DNA from: Bacteroidales bacterium UBA5762
GTDB taxonomy: Bacteria > Bacteroidota > Bacteroidia > Bacteroidales > TTA-H9
Assembly: GCA_002418865.1 (NCBI GenBank)
Contig: DIEY01000098.1
Span: 13,806-77,805, forward strand
Length of the DNA: 64,000 nucleotides
Direction of reading: 5' to 3'
Part shown: piece after piece, positions 1 to 8,762 of the stretch
How positions within the stretch are numbered: the stretch's first letter is position 1
Layout of the letters: every line of letters begins with the position of its first letter
Notes under the pieces: generated by a model
Told to the model about the DNA's origin: nothing
The model's input: the letters and a program-made list of their open reading frames with translations, nothing else
Databases searched by the model: none
Made by a program: the position numbers and the translations under genes

Positions 1-2
1 AA

Positions 3-74
3 TTATCGGTTAAAGTAGCCGAAAACTGGCGTAATGATCCAAAGATGTTGCGTCGTATGGGCTATGAATTATGA
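3..74 (+). CDS. era: GTPase Era, C-terminal end (partial)
   Basis: Only the last 23 codons are inside the window; the gene enters from the left edge. The tail reads VKVAENWRNDPKMLRRMGYE, which fits the end of the KH domain of Era, the GTPase that binds the 3' end of 16S rRNA during 30S assembly. The next gene, 21 bases downstream, is der, and the era-der order is common in Bacteroidota. Identification rests on this short tail plus context, so it is probable rather than certain. Confidence 0.6.
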   Translation, partial: LSVKVAENWRNDPKMLRRMGYEL

Positions 75-95
75 CGTTAAAAATGACGAAGAATT

Positions 96-1406
96 ATGGC
101 ATCTAATATTTTAGCAATCGTTGGAAGACCCAATGTTGGGAAATCCACACTTTTCAATCGCTTGATTGGAGGAAGGCAAGCAATAGTTGATCCTACCAGT
201 GGAGTTACGCGCGACCGTATTTATGGTCAAAGCGACTGGAATGGTATTTATTTTTCAGTGATTGATACAGGCGGATATGTTGAAAATTCTGACGATATTT
301 TTGAAGAGGAGATACGTAAACAAGCCAAACTGGCTATTGATGAAGCAGATGCAATCGTCTTTCTTACCGATGGACGAGAAGGTGTTACTCCCTTAGATGA
401 AGCTATTGCCGATATTTTAAGAAAATCGGGTAAACCCATCTTTCTTACTGTAAACAAAATTGACGACCCTATATTGGCTAATTTTGAGTCAGAATTTTAT
501 TCTTTGGGAATGGGAGATGTTTATTCTATTTCGGCCATCACAGGAAGTGGAACAGGCGAATTGCTCGATGCTATAGTTAAATGCTTTAATCCTCAACATG
601 AAATAGATCATAATGAAAGTTTGCCCCGCATAGCCATTGTTGGACGACCTAATGTTGGCAAGTCATCATTGGTTAACATGCTTACGGGCGAAGAACGCAA
701 TATTGTCACTCCTATCCCAGGAACTACTCGTGATGCTATCTATACTCCATACAAATCTTTTGGCTTCGACTTTTTACTGGTTGATACGGCTGGTTTAAGG
801 AAAAAATCGAAAGTGGAAGAAAATATCGAGTTCTATTCTGTTATGCGTGCAGTAAGAGCCATCGAAAATAGCGACATCTGCATTTTAATGGCCGATGCCT
901 CCATGGGATTTCAACAACAAGACTTGAACATTTTCGGCCTTATCAAAAGAAATCACAAAGGAATAATAATTTTGATGAATAAATGGGACCTCGTGCAAAA
1001 AGACAATAAAACACTTAAATTATACGAGCAAGAGATTCATAAAAAAATCGAACCTTTTACCGATGTTCCCATTATATTTACTTCGGTATACGAAAAGAAG
1101 CGTTTGCTTAAGGCATTGGAATGGGCTATTAGGGTTTATGAAAATCGAAAACAACGCATTAGCACTTCTCGTCTCAATGAGGTGATGCTACCTATCATCA
1201 GTCAAAATCCACCCCCTATCGTCAAAGGTAAAGTGGTGAAAATTAAATATGCCACACAATTGCCAAAGCCTTATCCGATTTTTCTTTTCTTTTGCAATCA
1301 TCCACAGTATATTCGAGAGGATTACAAAAGATTTATCGAGAATAAATTGCGTGAAAATTTCTCCTTTACAGGAGTTCCTATCGAGATTTATTTCAGAGAA
1401 AAATGA
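96..1406 (+). CDS. der: Ribosome biogenesis GTPase Der (EngA)
   Basis: This is a double GTPase needed for maturation of the 50S ribosomal subunit in the cytoplasm. Two complete G domains are visible: the first has the P-loop GRPNVGKS at residues 10-17, DTGG near 57 and NKID near 119; the second has another GRPNVGKS from residue 183 and later DTAG and NKWD. A KH-like RNA-binding domain fills roughly residues 350-436. The length of 436 residues is normal for the family. The start codon lies 21 bases after the era stop, and the last four bases (ATGA) overlap the start of hslR, so era, der and hslR are probably co-transcribed. Identification is very secure. Confidence 0.97.
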   Translation: MASNILAIVGRPNVGKSTLFNRLIGGRQAIVDPTSGVTRDRIYGQSDWNGIYFSVIDTGGYVENSDDIFEEEIRKQAKLAIDEADAIVFLTDGREGVTPLDEAIADILRKSGKPIFLTVNKIDDPILANFESEFYSLGMGDVYSISAITGSGTGELLDAIVKCFNPQHEIDHNESLPRIAIVGRPNVGKSSLVNMLTGEERNIVTPIPGTTRDAIYTPYKSFGFDFLLVDTAGLRKKSKVEENIEFYSVMRAVRAIENSDICILMADASMGFQQQDLNIFGLIKRNHKGIIILMNKWDLVQKDNKTLKLYEQEIHKKIEPFTDVPIIFTSVYEKKRLLKALEWAIRVYENRKQRISTSRLNEVMLPIISQNPPPIVKGKVVKIKYATQLPKPYPIFLFFCNHPQYIREDYKRFIENKLRENFSFTGVPIEIYFREK

Positions 1407-1786
1407 GTGAGGAAGAAATTCGTATCGATAAATGGTTGTGGGCCGTACGTTTGTTTAAGACACGTTCACTGGCAAGCCAAGCCTGCCGGGCTGGCAAAGT
1501 CAAAATAAATAGCATGGTTGTAAAACCTTCACGAGTTATTCGCTGCGGTGATGTTTTACAAATCAGTTTGGAAGACTTGATTAAAACAATTGAAGTAAAG
1601 GCTATTCTGCATAATAGGATTTCGGCTAAAGAAGTATCGAATTACTTGATCGATCATACCCCTGCAGAAGAATATGAACGCCAGAAAATGATTTACGAAA
1701 TGAAGCAGGAGATAAGGCCTAAAGGTAAAGGCCGGCCAACAAAAAAAGAAAGACGAGATATCGACCGCTTAAAAAATTCTTTTTAA
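1403..1786 (+). CDS. hslR: S4-domain RNA-binding protein, Hsp15 (HslR) family
   Basis: A small basic protein of 127 residues with an N-terminal S4 RNA-binding fold (RIDKWLWAVRLFKTRSLA followed by a GKVKIN turn). The C-terminal tail is rich in Lys and Arg. In E. coli, Hsp15 binds free 50S subunits that carry a stalled nascent chain and helps recycle them; the same role is inferred here. Its start overlaps the der stop by four bases (ATGA), a sign of translational coupling. Its 3' end overlaps the 3' end of the convergent DUF5916 gene by 18 bases. Confidence 0.88.
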   Translation: MSEEEIRIDKWLWAVRLFKTRSLASQACRAGKVKINSMVVKPSRVIRCGDVLQISLEDLIKTIEVKAILHNRISAKEVSNYLIDHTPAEEYERQKMIYEMKQEIRPKGKGRPTKKERRDIDRLKNSF

Positions 1787-4456
1787 GTGCTGATATTGAA
1801 TTAAATAACTTATTTTCACCATAAAAATATTTTCTGGATAGATGTCGAATAGTGAAGAGATATCTTTTGTTGGTTTGAATCTAATTTCTGCTCCCTGCTC
1901 GGCACGGTTTTGCGACCACACAACATAGATGAATGAACCTGGGAAATATTCCCATCTCAATACCAGATTCGAAACGAAATAAAGAGCTTTGAAATCGGGC
2001 TTATTAAATGTGTAATCAGTAATTCCATCATAGTTTTCGTCTATTTGATAGGTTTTATCCGATGGTTGGTAAAATAGTTGAGCTTCGGAATACTCGGTAA
2101 ATCTTTGGTAATAATCATTAGCCTTAGGCGAAGCTATAAACTTAAAACGAGAGTATTCTCCACTCGAAATGAAGGGCTGGCCATAATACTGTAAGGATAA
2201 ATCATTGGAAAGATTTAAGTTGACACGCATTTGCAGAGCTAAAGTCTTTTGGTGAATATGTGCCATGATATATCGAGGTTTTCCGTTCATTTCTTTTTCT
2301 GCTACATATTGTAGATTGTCATTATTTACCGAATATTCCGGATATAGGCCAAAACTCATGGCGGTAATAGGGTGATAAGTCATTCCTATTTCTACGGAAC
2401 TGTAATCAAAATTGGGAGTAAATGATTGATAAAAACTTGTGTTGAATTCAGCTAGCAGTTTTTTTCGCGTGTCGGTGGATAAGTAGCCCCAGTAAGAATA
2501 TCCACCGGGCAACTTAAGTGCGGGTCCACCTCTTAGAATGTAGTTGTCTAAATTATTGCCATCGAAGTTCAATCCAGCGCTAATTTGCCAGTAATTCTTA
2601 AATTGAGCCCATGCGTTGATATTTCCTCCTTTGAAAAGGCTGTTCATTCCAAAATCCCACCCGCTCCATTGATTAAGGTTTAAGCCTGCGCTTCTGAAAA
2701 TTAAGAAAGGATGATACTTTTGGTATCCTATCCAAGCAACTTGAAAAATATTATCTGCTTGATGTAGATAACCGATATCATTGATTTCGAGTCCTGGTGA
2801 ACGCCAGGTAATAAAAACGCTATATTTCCAGCTGCTATTTCCTTGACGGCCAAAATGAATACTGCCACCATGACCAGAAAGGCTTGTTCTCAAAGTGTCG
2901 AATTTCAAATAAGTGGCATCGGGGCGCTGAAAATTTCGTATGGGAGATTGCTGTAATTTGCTGATGGCTTCTTTAGTACCATTCACATAACTGGCAATGG
3001 CTTTGATGTCTAAGAAATAAGTTTGTTTTTTCCATGAATAATAAAAATCTAATCCACCTGTTGTAGCCCAAGTGGACAATAAACTTGGGTTGCCTTCACT
3101 ATGGTCGTGATAAACAGAGGTAATCATTCCGCCAATGCGGCTTTCGCCTTGGTGATAATCTTTCAGTATGCGGCCAACAAAATAATTACTAAAAGGCTCA
3201 CATATAACGCTTGTTTCTTCGCTTCCTTTTGTAATTTTTGCTGAGGTCTTGTCCGTCATGCTTTCCAAGACTCCAAATGACCAACCATCCTTAGTTTTTC
3301 CTGTTAATTTAAATGCTGCAAGAATGGGAGTTGCTTCTGGCATGTCTACATAATCGGCATCGGGTATATATTTGGGCTTTCGACCAATGCGTCTCGAATA
3401 AAAAAGATTATCTCCCGAAAAGCTATTATCGCCTGGTGTTATCTGAAAATTCAGAATATTTTTCCCTTCGATAAAAAAAGGACGTTTTTCAGTGAAATAA
3501 GTCTCGAAAGCCGTCAGGTTCACTACGGAAGGATCGGCTTCAACCTGTCCAAAATCTGGGTTGATAGTATAGTCGAGAATTACATTCGAAGCCAAACTTA
3601 CCTTTCCATCTATACCAGCCCTGAAAATTGTGTTCTTTCCAGGCCGATATGGATTTTCTTCTTCTTTTTTATATGTTTCGTGCTGAATAGCTACATAAGG
3701 TGCTATCTCTACCTGTGGTACGCGTTTAATGTGGTCTAATCCATTCAAACGTCCAAAATAACGCACCCATCCGGGAGCATTTCTAGGAATATACTGCCAT
3801 AGGGACATTTCTTCATTTCGATGGATATTTCTGATGACCTGCAAACCCCAACCCTCAGAGTTATTCTTATCGAATCGAAGTTGTGAAAGTGAAATCTTCA
3901 TTTCGACCGACCATCCTTTTTCGTGCACTATCGTCTTGGCTTCCCAAATGGCATCCCATGTAGGATCAGGGTCTCCTGTATTATCGGTTTCCGATTGTAT
4001 GCCATCGAATTTTACACCCGCAGCACTGATGAAAAAAGTAAAAGCCGTAGTACGATCATTGTATGTATCTATTTGTATACCAACCCAATCGCCTTGTATG
4101 TCATCCCTACGTGCAAGCCGCCTTACGATCTTTTTGGGCATACTGTCATAAGCCTGAATCATAAAATAAATATATTCATCATCGTAAATTACTTTGAATT
4201 CAGTGAGCTGGCTGGGTAGCACCTTTTCGTAAGGACGCTGCTGAATAAAATTTCCACACGCAATCGTCTCTTTCCATTCTTTTTCGTCTTCTTGGCCATC
4301 TAAATTGATTTTAGCCTCAGGAAAATATATTGCCTTGCAGCTTTTTAGTGAATCATCCATTCCAAAACTTAACTCTACTATTGTAAAAAGACATAATATG
4401 GTAAAAAGGATTTGTATGCCTGATGATTTTTTGAATAGCCCTTTCTGTAAATGCAT
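1769..4456 (-). CDS. Outer-membrane protein with CBM9-like domain and DUF5916 barrel
   Basis: An 895-residue exported protein. It begins with a basic stretch and a hydrophobic signal sequence ending near SFGMDD. Residues about 40-240 look like the carbohydrate-binding family 9-like sandwich that precedes DUF5916 in Bacteroidota proteins (EWKETIACGNF, YIYFMIQAYDS, WDAIWEAKT). The remaining ~650 residues alternate aromatic and polar residues in short beta strands, as expected for a DUF5916 outer-membrane beta barrel. The substrate is unknown; proteins of this kind are often annotated as carbohydrate-binding, but transport or structural roles are equally possible. It stands alone on the minus strand and runs convergently into hslR. 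Confidence 0.82.
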   Translation of the reverse strand: MHLQKGLFKKSSGIQILFTILCLFTIVELSFGMDDSLKSCKAIYFPEAKINLDGQEDEKEWKETIACGNFIQQRPYEKVLPSQLTEFKVIYDDEYIYFMIQAYDSMPKKIVRRLARRDDIQGDWVGIQIDTYNDRTTAFTFFISAAGVKFDGIQSETDNTGDPDPTWDAIWEAKTIVHEKGWSVEMKISLSQLRFDKNNSEGWGLQVIRNIHRNEEMSLWQYIPRNAPGWVRYFGRLNGLDHIKRVPQVEIAPYVAIQHETYKKEEENPYRPGKNTIFRAGIDGKVSLASNVILDYTINPDFGQVEADPSVVNLTAFETYFTEKRPFFIEGKNILNFQITPGDNSFSGDNLFYSRRIGRKPKYIPDADYVDMPEATPILAAFKLTGKTKDGWSFGVLESMTDKTSAKITKGSEETSVICEPFSNYFVGRILKDYHQGESRIGGMITSVYHDHSEGNPSLLSTWATTGGLDFYYSWKKQTYFLDIKAIASYVNGTKEAISKLQQSPIRNFQRPDATYLKFDTLRTSLSGHGGSIHFGRQGNSSWKYSVFITWRSPGLEINDIGYLHQADNIFQVAWIGYQKYHPFLIFRSAGLNLNQWSGWDFGMNSLFKGGNINAWAQFKNYWQISAGLNFDGNNLDNYILRGGPALKLPGGYSYWGYLSTDTRKKLLAEFNTSFYQSFTPNFDYSSVEIGMTYHPITAMSFGLYPEYSVNNDNLQYVAEKEMNGKPRYIMAHIHQKTLALQMRVNLNLSNDLSLQYYGQPFISSGEYSRFKFIASPKANDYYQRFTEYSEAQLFYQPSDKTYQIDENYDGITDYTFNKPDFKALYFVSNLVLRWEYFPGSFIYVVWSQNRAEQGAEIRFKPTKDISSLFDIYPENIFMVKISYLIQYQHLKRIF

Positions 4457-4568
4457 GAATTATTTAATAGTGATTGTAAAATTCAGACGGCATTTTCTAA
4501 ATATTGTTACAGATAAGAGATAATAATTTTTGGATATTTAGATAATATTCGATAAACGCTGAAAAGAA

Positions 4569-5765
4569 TCAGAAAATATAAAGTAGGATGCCTTTAAGAT
4601 ATTCGCCTTCGGGATGGAAAATGCTAACGGGATGATCGGGCCCCTGTGTCAAGTGATGAAGAAGTTTTACTTCACGTTCGGCTTCAATGGCTGCCGAGAG
4701 TATAATTCCCGAAAAAAGTGAACTGTCTATCACCTGCGAACATGAAAAAGTGAAAAGAAACGAACCTGGTTTTGCCTTGCGAATGGCAAGACGGTTAATG
4801 TGGCGATAAGCACGGACGGCGTTGGCTTTTTGATGACTGTGTTTTGCAAAAGCCGGTGGATCGAGAATGATGAGGTCATATTCTTCCTTCATATCGACGA
4901 GATACTTTAAAGCATCGGCCTTTATACAGGAATGAGGGAAAGCATCGAAGCCATTGAGCTGAAGGTTTCGTTCACAATTTTCGATGGCAGTACCACTACT
5001 ATCCACAGAATCTACTCTAATAGCCCCTCCGCCAAAAGCATATACACTGAAGGCACCCGTATAGCAAAAACAATTTAATACCGAACGTCCAATAGCATAT
5101 CTTCTCATCATTTCACGATTTTCCCTTTGATCGAGGAAAAAACCCGTCTTTTGCCCTTTCATGAAATCTACTTCGAATTGGAATCCATTTTCTTTTATCA
5201 CTGCATTTTCGGCATTCCCCCATAAAAATCCTTCGTTGAGGTTGTTGTTTTTAACAGAATAATTCGTGTATTCAGCTGGTTTTGAATAAATTGCCCTAAG
5301 ATGATTTGGGTAAATCGATAATAGAGATTCTGCGAGAGTATGGAGAAGAATCTGCATGCCTGTTGATTGAGCCTGGAATACCATTACACCATTGTAATAA
5401 TCGGCTACTAAACCTGGCATTCCATCGCCTTCAGAATTGATAAAACGGTAGGCAGTGGTGGATCTATTATTCGTTAAACCCAAGGCTTTTCGCAACGAAA
5501 AAGCTGTTTCGAATTTTTTTTGCCAGAAATCTTTTTCAATGGGTGATGTTCCAAAAGAGATCATTTTAACGGCAATCGAACCCTCTTCTAATAGACCGTA
5601 CCCCAGTAGTTTTCGGTCATGACTTAATACAGCTACAATATCACCGGCTTGCACTTCCCCTTCAGAGTGAGCTATAGCACCGGAAAAGATCCAGGGATGT
5701 TTTCTCAATACTGGTTCTTCTTTCCCTTTTTTTAGAATGATAGACGAGTAGACTGATTTTCTCAT
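4569..5765 (-). CDS. Class I SAM-dependent rRNA methyltransferase, RlmI-like
   Basis: A 398-residue enzyme of the RlmI/RlmK type, expected to methylate a cytosine (m5C) in 23S rRNA. The N-terminal ~75 residues form a PUA-like domain (KHPWIFSGAI, GDIVAV). A linker region follows, then a Rossmann methyltransferase with the SAM-binding stretch VLNCFCYTGAFSVYA and the catalytic-loop motif DPPAFAKH. The conserved run GFFLDQRENR is present. E. coli RlmI has 396 residues, so the length matches. It lies 16 bases downstream of the DUF4834 gene on the same strand and is probably transcribed with it. The exact rRNA position modified cannot be read from the sequence. Confidence 0.9.
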   Translation of the reverse strand: MRKSVYSSIILKKGKEEPVLRKHPWIFSGAIAHSEGEVQAGDIVAVLSHDRKLLGYGLLEEGSIAVKMISFGTSPIEKDFWQKKFETAFSLRKALGLTNNRSTTAYRFINSEGDGMPGLVADYYNGVMVFQAQSTGMQILLHTLAESLLSIYPNHLRAIYSKPAEYTNYSVKNNNLNEGFLWGNAENAVIKENGFQFEVDFMKGQKTGFFLDQRENREMMRRYAIGRSVLNCFCYTGAFSVYAFGGGAIRVDSVDSSGTAIENCERNLQLNGFDAFPHSCIKADALKYLVDMKEEYDLIILDPPAFAKHSHQKANAVRAYRHINRLAIRKAKPGSFLFTFSCSQVIDSSLFSGIILSAAIEAEREVKLLHHLTQGPDHPVSIFHPEGEYLKGILLYIF

Positions 5766-5781
5766 GTTCTATCTTAAAAAT

Positions 5782-6036
5782 CTAATCTATATCCTCATAA
5801 TCGGTGTATTCTCCAATTTCGTCGATCAATGATTTTTTGGAGTTTTTAGGTGGAGGCGATGTTATCTCTACTTTACCTTTTTTCTTTTTTGAAGGAGTTT
5901 TTTCTTTCATGTCCATACGATTGAAGAGACGATTCGTCCACCACCGCATGATTAAAGGGAAAAACAAGCGCATCAGATAACCCAATAAGAGGAACCCCAG
6001 AATGATGATGAACAGACTATCGAAAAAAGTGAGCAT
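5782..6036 (-). CDS. DUF4834 family small membrane protein
   Basis: A protein of 84 residues with one N-terminal membrane segment (about residues 5-30, rich in Phe, Ile and Leu), then an Arg/Lys-rich cytoplasmic tail with a Ser/Lys/Pro stretch and an acidic end (EYTDYEDID). This layout fits DUF4834, a family confined to Bacteroidota and of unknown function. It sits between rpmH and the RlmI-like gene on the minus strand. A hairpin at 6067-6092 separates it from rpmH, so it probably has its own promoter or depends on readthrough. Confidence 0.72.
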   Translation of the reverse strand: MLTFFDSLFIIILGFLLLGYLMRLFFPLIMRWWTNRLFNRMDMKEKTPSKKKKGKVEITSPPPKNSKKSLIDEIGEYTDYEDID

Positions 6037-6066
6037 TTTATAAGGGAAGAAGCATCAAAAACAAAT

Positions 6067-6092
6067 AAGGAGGCAGGATTTTCCCCCTCCTT
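6067..6092 (-). terminator. Rho-independent terminator of rpmH
   Basis: The arms AAGGAGG and CCTCCTT pair perfectly over 7 bp around a 12-base loop. On the minus strand they are followed by a T-rich stretch (ATTTGTTTTTG). The hairpin lies 28 bases beyond the rpmH stop codon. Confidence 0.7.
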
Positions 6093-6120
6093 TGTTGATC
6101 ACATATTTACGAACAACAAA

Positions 6121-6279
6121 TTATCTTTTATCGAGTTTTTCGTCAGATACTGTGAGTTTATATCGGCCTTTAGCTCTACGAGCTGACAGAACCTTCCGAC
6201 CATTGGCTGTGGACATTCTGTTTCTAAACCCGTGTTTGTTCACTCTTTTTCTTCTTGAAGGCTGAAAAGTCCTTTTCAT
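6121..6279 (-). CDS. rpmH: 50S ribosomal protein bL34
   Basis: Translating the minus strand gives a 52-residue, very basic protein that begins [18 protein letters not shown] and continues with the RM(S/A)TANGRKVL signature and the RRAKGR motif of ribosomal protein bL34, which binds 23S rRNA near the peptide exit tunnel. The length is typical. A -7 box (TAACTTTG) lies about 100 bases upstream and a strong hairpin terminator follows, so rpmH is probably a separate transcription unit. It is too short for many gene finders but the identification is firm. Confidence 0.96.
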   Translation of the reverse strand: MKRTFQPSRRKRVNKHGFRNRMSTANGRKVLSARRAKGRYKLTVSDEKLDKR

Positions 6280-6381
6280 TTCATTGAGTTTTTATTTCTT
6301 TGGCTTTCAAAAATATTTGCCATGAACTGCAACTGATTGAAGTAATGGCAAACGCGTTTCTTTTTTAAAAATTTGGGAGTG

Positions 6382-6389
6382 CAAAGTTA
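6382..6389 (-). promoter_or_regulatory. -7 promoter box upstream of rpmH
   Basis: TAACTTTG on the minus strand matches the Bacteroidota -7 consensus TAnnTTTG. It lies 102 bases upstream of the rpmH start. No clear -33 TTTG was identified. Confidence 0.45.
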
Positions 6390-6437
6390 TGAAATTTTTG
6401 AATATAAAAAACACTTGGGACGATAAGAAAAAATTAA

Positions 6438-6469
6438 AAGGGGAAAGCTTCTGCAGAGGCTTTCCCCTT
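6438..6469 (-). terminator. Strong terminator downstream of pepD
   Basis: The arms AAGGGGAAAGC and GCTTTCCCCTT are perfect 11-bp complements around a 10-base loop. On the minus strand they are followed by a T-rich run (CTTTTAATTTTTTC). The hairpin begins 21 bases past the pepD stop. Confidence 0.85.
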
Positions 6470-6490
6470 CAAACAAAAACGGGGATAAAT

Positions 6491-7951
6491 TTATTTCAAA
6501 GGTGCTTCTTTGAGTATTTCAGTTAAAAAATCCCAGAATCTTTGTACGCTGTGAATATTTACTTTTTCGTCGGGGCTGTGTGGATTACGAATTGTCGGCC
6601 CGAAAGATATCATATCCCAATGCGGATAGGCTGCACCCAAAATCCCACATTCAAGACCAGCATGAATGACTTTTACCTCGGGTTCTTTCCCAAACTTTTT
6701 CTTGTAAATATTCTTCGTCAGTTGCAAAACTGTGCTATCTGGATTGGGCTTCCATCCAGGATATGAACCCGAAAATTCAATGTTTGCCTTTGCCAGTTCA
6801 AAAACCGAAGCCGTCATTTCTGAAAGATCGTCTTTTGCAGAATCAACTAAACTACGAAGCAAACATAAAACAGAAATGTTATGGTCATCCATTTTTACAT
6901 TAGCTAAATTGGTAGAAGTTTCTACTACACCTGAGAATGCATCGCTCATCCTGATCACGCCATTAGGACAGCCATAAATGGCATTGATCAGGCGCCATTG
7001 GGTGTCTCTATCGATAAGATAGGTAGGCATAGAAGTATTTTCGCAAGTAATATTCAAATTAGGTTCAGTTGCTTTGAGTTCATTCTTAATAATTTCTAAG
7101 TAACGATCGAAGCAATGAGCAAATTTCTCGGTTTCCGTTTCTGGAATAACCACATTGGCAAATGCTTCGCGAGGTATGGCATTACGCAGACCACCTCCAT
7201 TCACATTAGAAATCCTCATTTGATGATGGTTCTGAGCGTGTTTTAAGAAACGAAAAAGGATTTTATTGGCATTTCCTCTTCCTAAATTGATGTCGAGACC
7301 AGAATGACCTCCTCTGAGGCCAGTGACCGAAAGTTTGAATGCTTTCATGCCTGATGGGAGAGTTTCTTTCGAATAGGGGAAAAGGAAAGTCCCATCCACT
7401 CCGCCCGCACAACCAACATAAAGTTCGCCTTCATCTTCTGAATCGAGATTTAAAAGAATGACTCCTTCTAATAATCCTGGCTTAAGATTTTGAGCCCCAG
7501 TCATTCCAGTTTCTTCATCTGTAGTGATGAGCACTTCAATAGGTCCATGAGGTATATCCTTAGATTCGAGTATGGTCATCGCTGCAGCTACACCAATACC
7601 ATTATCGGCTCCTAAGGTCGTACCATTGGCTTTGACCCATTCTCCATCTATCTGCGTTTCAATGGGATCTCGATTAAAATCATGAGGATTGTCACTATTT
7701 TTTTGAGGAACCATGTCCATGTGTCCCTGCAGAACAATCCCTTTCCGATTCTCCATGCCCGACGTCGCTGGTTTTCGAATGATAACATTACCTGCTTGGT
7801 CGGCAAGAGTTTCTAAGCCTAATTTCTTCCCAAAATCAATCAGAAATTGTCTGATACGTTCTTCATTTTTCGAAGGACGAGGAACCTGTGTTAAACTAAA
7901 AAAATTTTTCCACAGGGATTGGGGTTCTAAATTTCTAATATCCTGTTGCAT
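6491..7951 (-). CDS. pepD: Aminoacyl-histidine dipeptidase (M20C, PepD)
   Basis: A cytosolic dinuclear-zinc dipeptidase of 486 residues, the usual size of the PepD/M20C family, that cleaves Xaa-His (beta-alanyl-histidine, carnosine-type) and other dipeptides. Metal-ligand motifs are visible in order: QGHMDMV, LGADNGIG, TTDEETGM and NLDSEDEGE. The lid-domain motif GLRGGHSGLDI is intact, and the last ligand His lies in the C-terminal NPHSPDEKVNI stretch. It is monocistronic, with a -7 box at 7995-8002 and a strong hairpin terminator after the stop. No anomaly was seen. Confidence 0.95.
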   Translation of the reverse strand: MQQDIRNLEPQSLWKNFFSLTQVPRPSKNEERIRQFLIDFGKKLGLETLADQAGNVIIRKPATSGMENRKGIVLQGHMDMVPQKNSDNPHDFNRDPIETQIDGEWVKANGTTLGADNGIGVAAAMTILESKDIPHGPIEVLITTDEETGMTGAQNLKPGLLEGVILLNLDSEDEGELYVGCAGGVDGTFLFPYSKETLPSGMKAFKLSVTGLRGGHSGLDINLGRGNANKILFRFLKHAQNHHQMRISNVNGGGLRNAIPREAFANVVIPETETEKFAHCFDRYLEIIKNELKATEPNLNITCENTSMPTYLIDRDTQWRLINAIYGCPNGVIRMSDAFSGVVETSTNLANVKMDDHNISVLCLLRSLVDSAKDDLSEMTASVFELAKANIEFSGSYPGWKPNPDSTVLQLTKNIYKKKFGKEPEVKVIHAGLECGILGAAYPHWDMISFGPTIRNPHSPDEKVNIHSVQRFWDFLTEILKEAPLK

Positions 7952-7994
7952 AAATAGTTTGGTGTTTGTGTATTGAAATGAAATGTCTTAGCTG

Positions 7995-8002
7995 CAAATG
8001 TA
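7995..8002 (-). promoter_or_regulatory. -7 promoter box of pepD
   Basis: TACATTTG on the minus strand fits TAnnTTTG and lies 43 bases before the pepD start codon. Confidence 0.5.
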
Positions 8003-8047
8003 AAGAAATCTTATACTTAAATATGATCGAGCTCTAAAATGTAGTTA

Positions 8048-8665
8048 TTAATAAATATGTATGATTTTCTTCGTTTCGAACCAAGGTTCATAAAAGAAAT
8101 TAGAGAGATAATAGACATGGAAACGCCTTTCCGTACGATTCAACTCTTCTTCAATTTCGCCTCCTTTTAGATAGAGAATGCCATTCTGCAGAAAATTAAT
8201 GGCATCTCTTCGAATGAGACCTTGTGAGAACTTTAATAAATTAGGAAGTTGCCCAAAGGCTCTGCTGACTATAAAATCGTATTTTTCGTGAAGATTCTCA
8301 ATGCGTTCATGACGAGTCTCTATGTTTTCGAGTTTTACACTTCGAACAATTTCATCTACTACTTTAATTTTTTTCCCTATCGAGTCAACTAAGGTAAAGC
8401 TTACCTCAGGGAAAAAGATGGCCAATGGAATACCCGGAAACCCTCCGCCTGTGCCTGCATCCAGAATATAAGTACTGGGCTTGAAACGTATGATACGTGC
8501 AATACTTAAGGAATGAAGGATATGATGCATTTCGAGATGCTCAATATCTTTACGCGAAATAACATTAATACGATTATTCCAGTAGGAATATAGCTCATTC
8601 AGCATGCAAAATTGTTGTAATTGTTTTTCACTTAAACTGGGGAAATATTTCAAAATGAGCTCCAT
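8048..8665 (-). CDS. rsmG: 16S rRNA (guanine527-N7)-methyltransferase RsmG (GidB)
   Basis: A 205-residue SAM-dependent methyltransferase that makes m7G527 in 16S rRNA. The hallmark glycine-rich SAM loop DAGTGGGFPGIPLAI is present, preceded by the conserved HILHSLSIA stretch (the family's HxxDSL region) and followed by VDSIGKK and SRAFGQL. The length agrees with the family. It stands alone on the minus strand, divergent from the glucosaminidase gene. Loss of RsmG is known to give low-level streptomycin resistance in other bacteria; this copy looks intact. Confidence 0.95.
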   Translation of the reverse strand: MELILKYFPSLSEKQLQQFCMLNELYSYWNNRINVISRKDIEHLEMHHILHSLSIARIIRFKPSTYILDAGTGGGFPGIPLAIFFPEVSFTLVDSIGKKIKVVDEIVRSVKLENIETRHERIENLHEKYDFIVSRAFGQLPNLLKFSQGLIRRDAINFLQNGILYLKGGEIEEELNRTERRFHVYYLSNFFYEPWFETKKIIHIY

Positions 8666-8750
8666 CCAAATGTTTGATAAACCTCTGCAAAACTATATAA
8701 AGCCCATGTTGCTTGCAAATTCTTTTATGGTGATTAAAATGTGCAATGAT

Positions 8751-8758
8751 TAATTTTG
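8751..8758 (+). promoter_or_regulatory. -7 promoter box four bases before the glucosaminidase gene
   Basis: TAATTTTG matches TAnnTTTG. Only the bases CGAT separate it from the ATG at 8763, so transcription would begin at or beside the start codon. The sensor kinase gene at 36345 has the same layout. Confidence 0.5.
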
Positions 8759-8762
8759 CGAT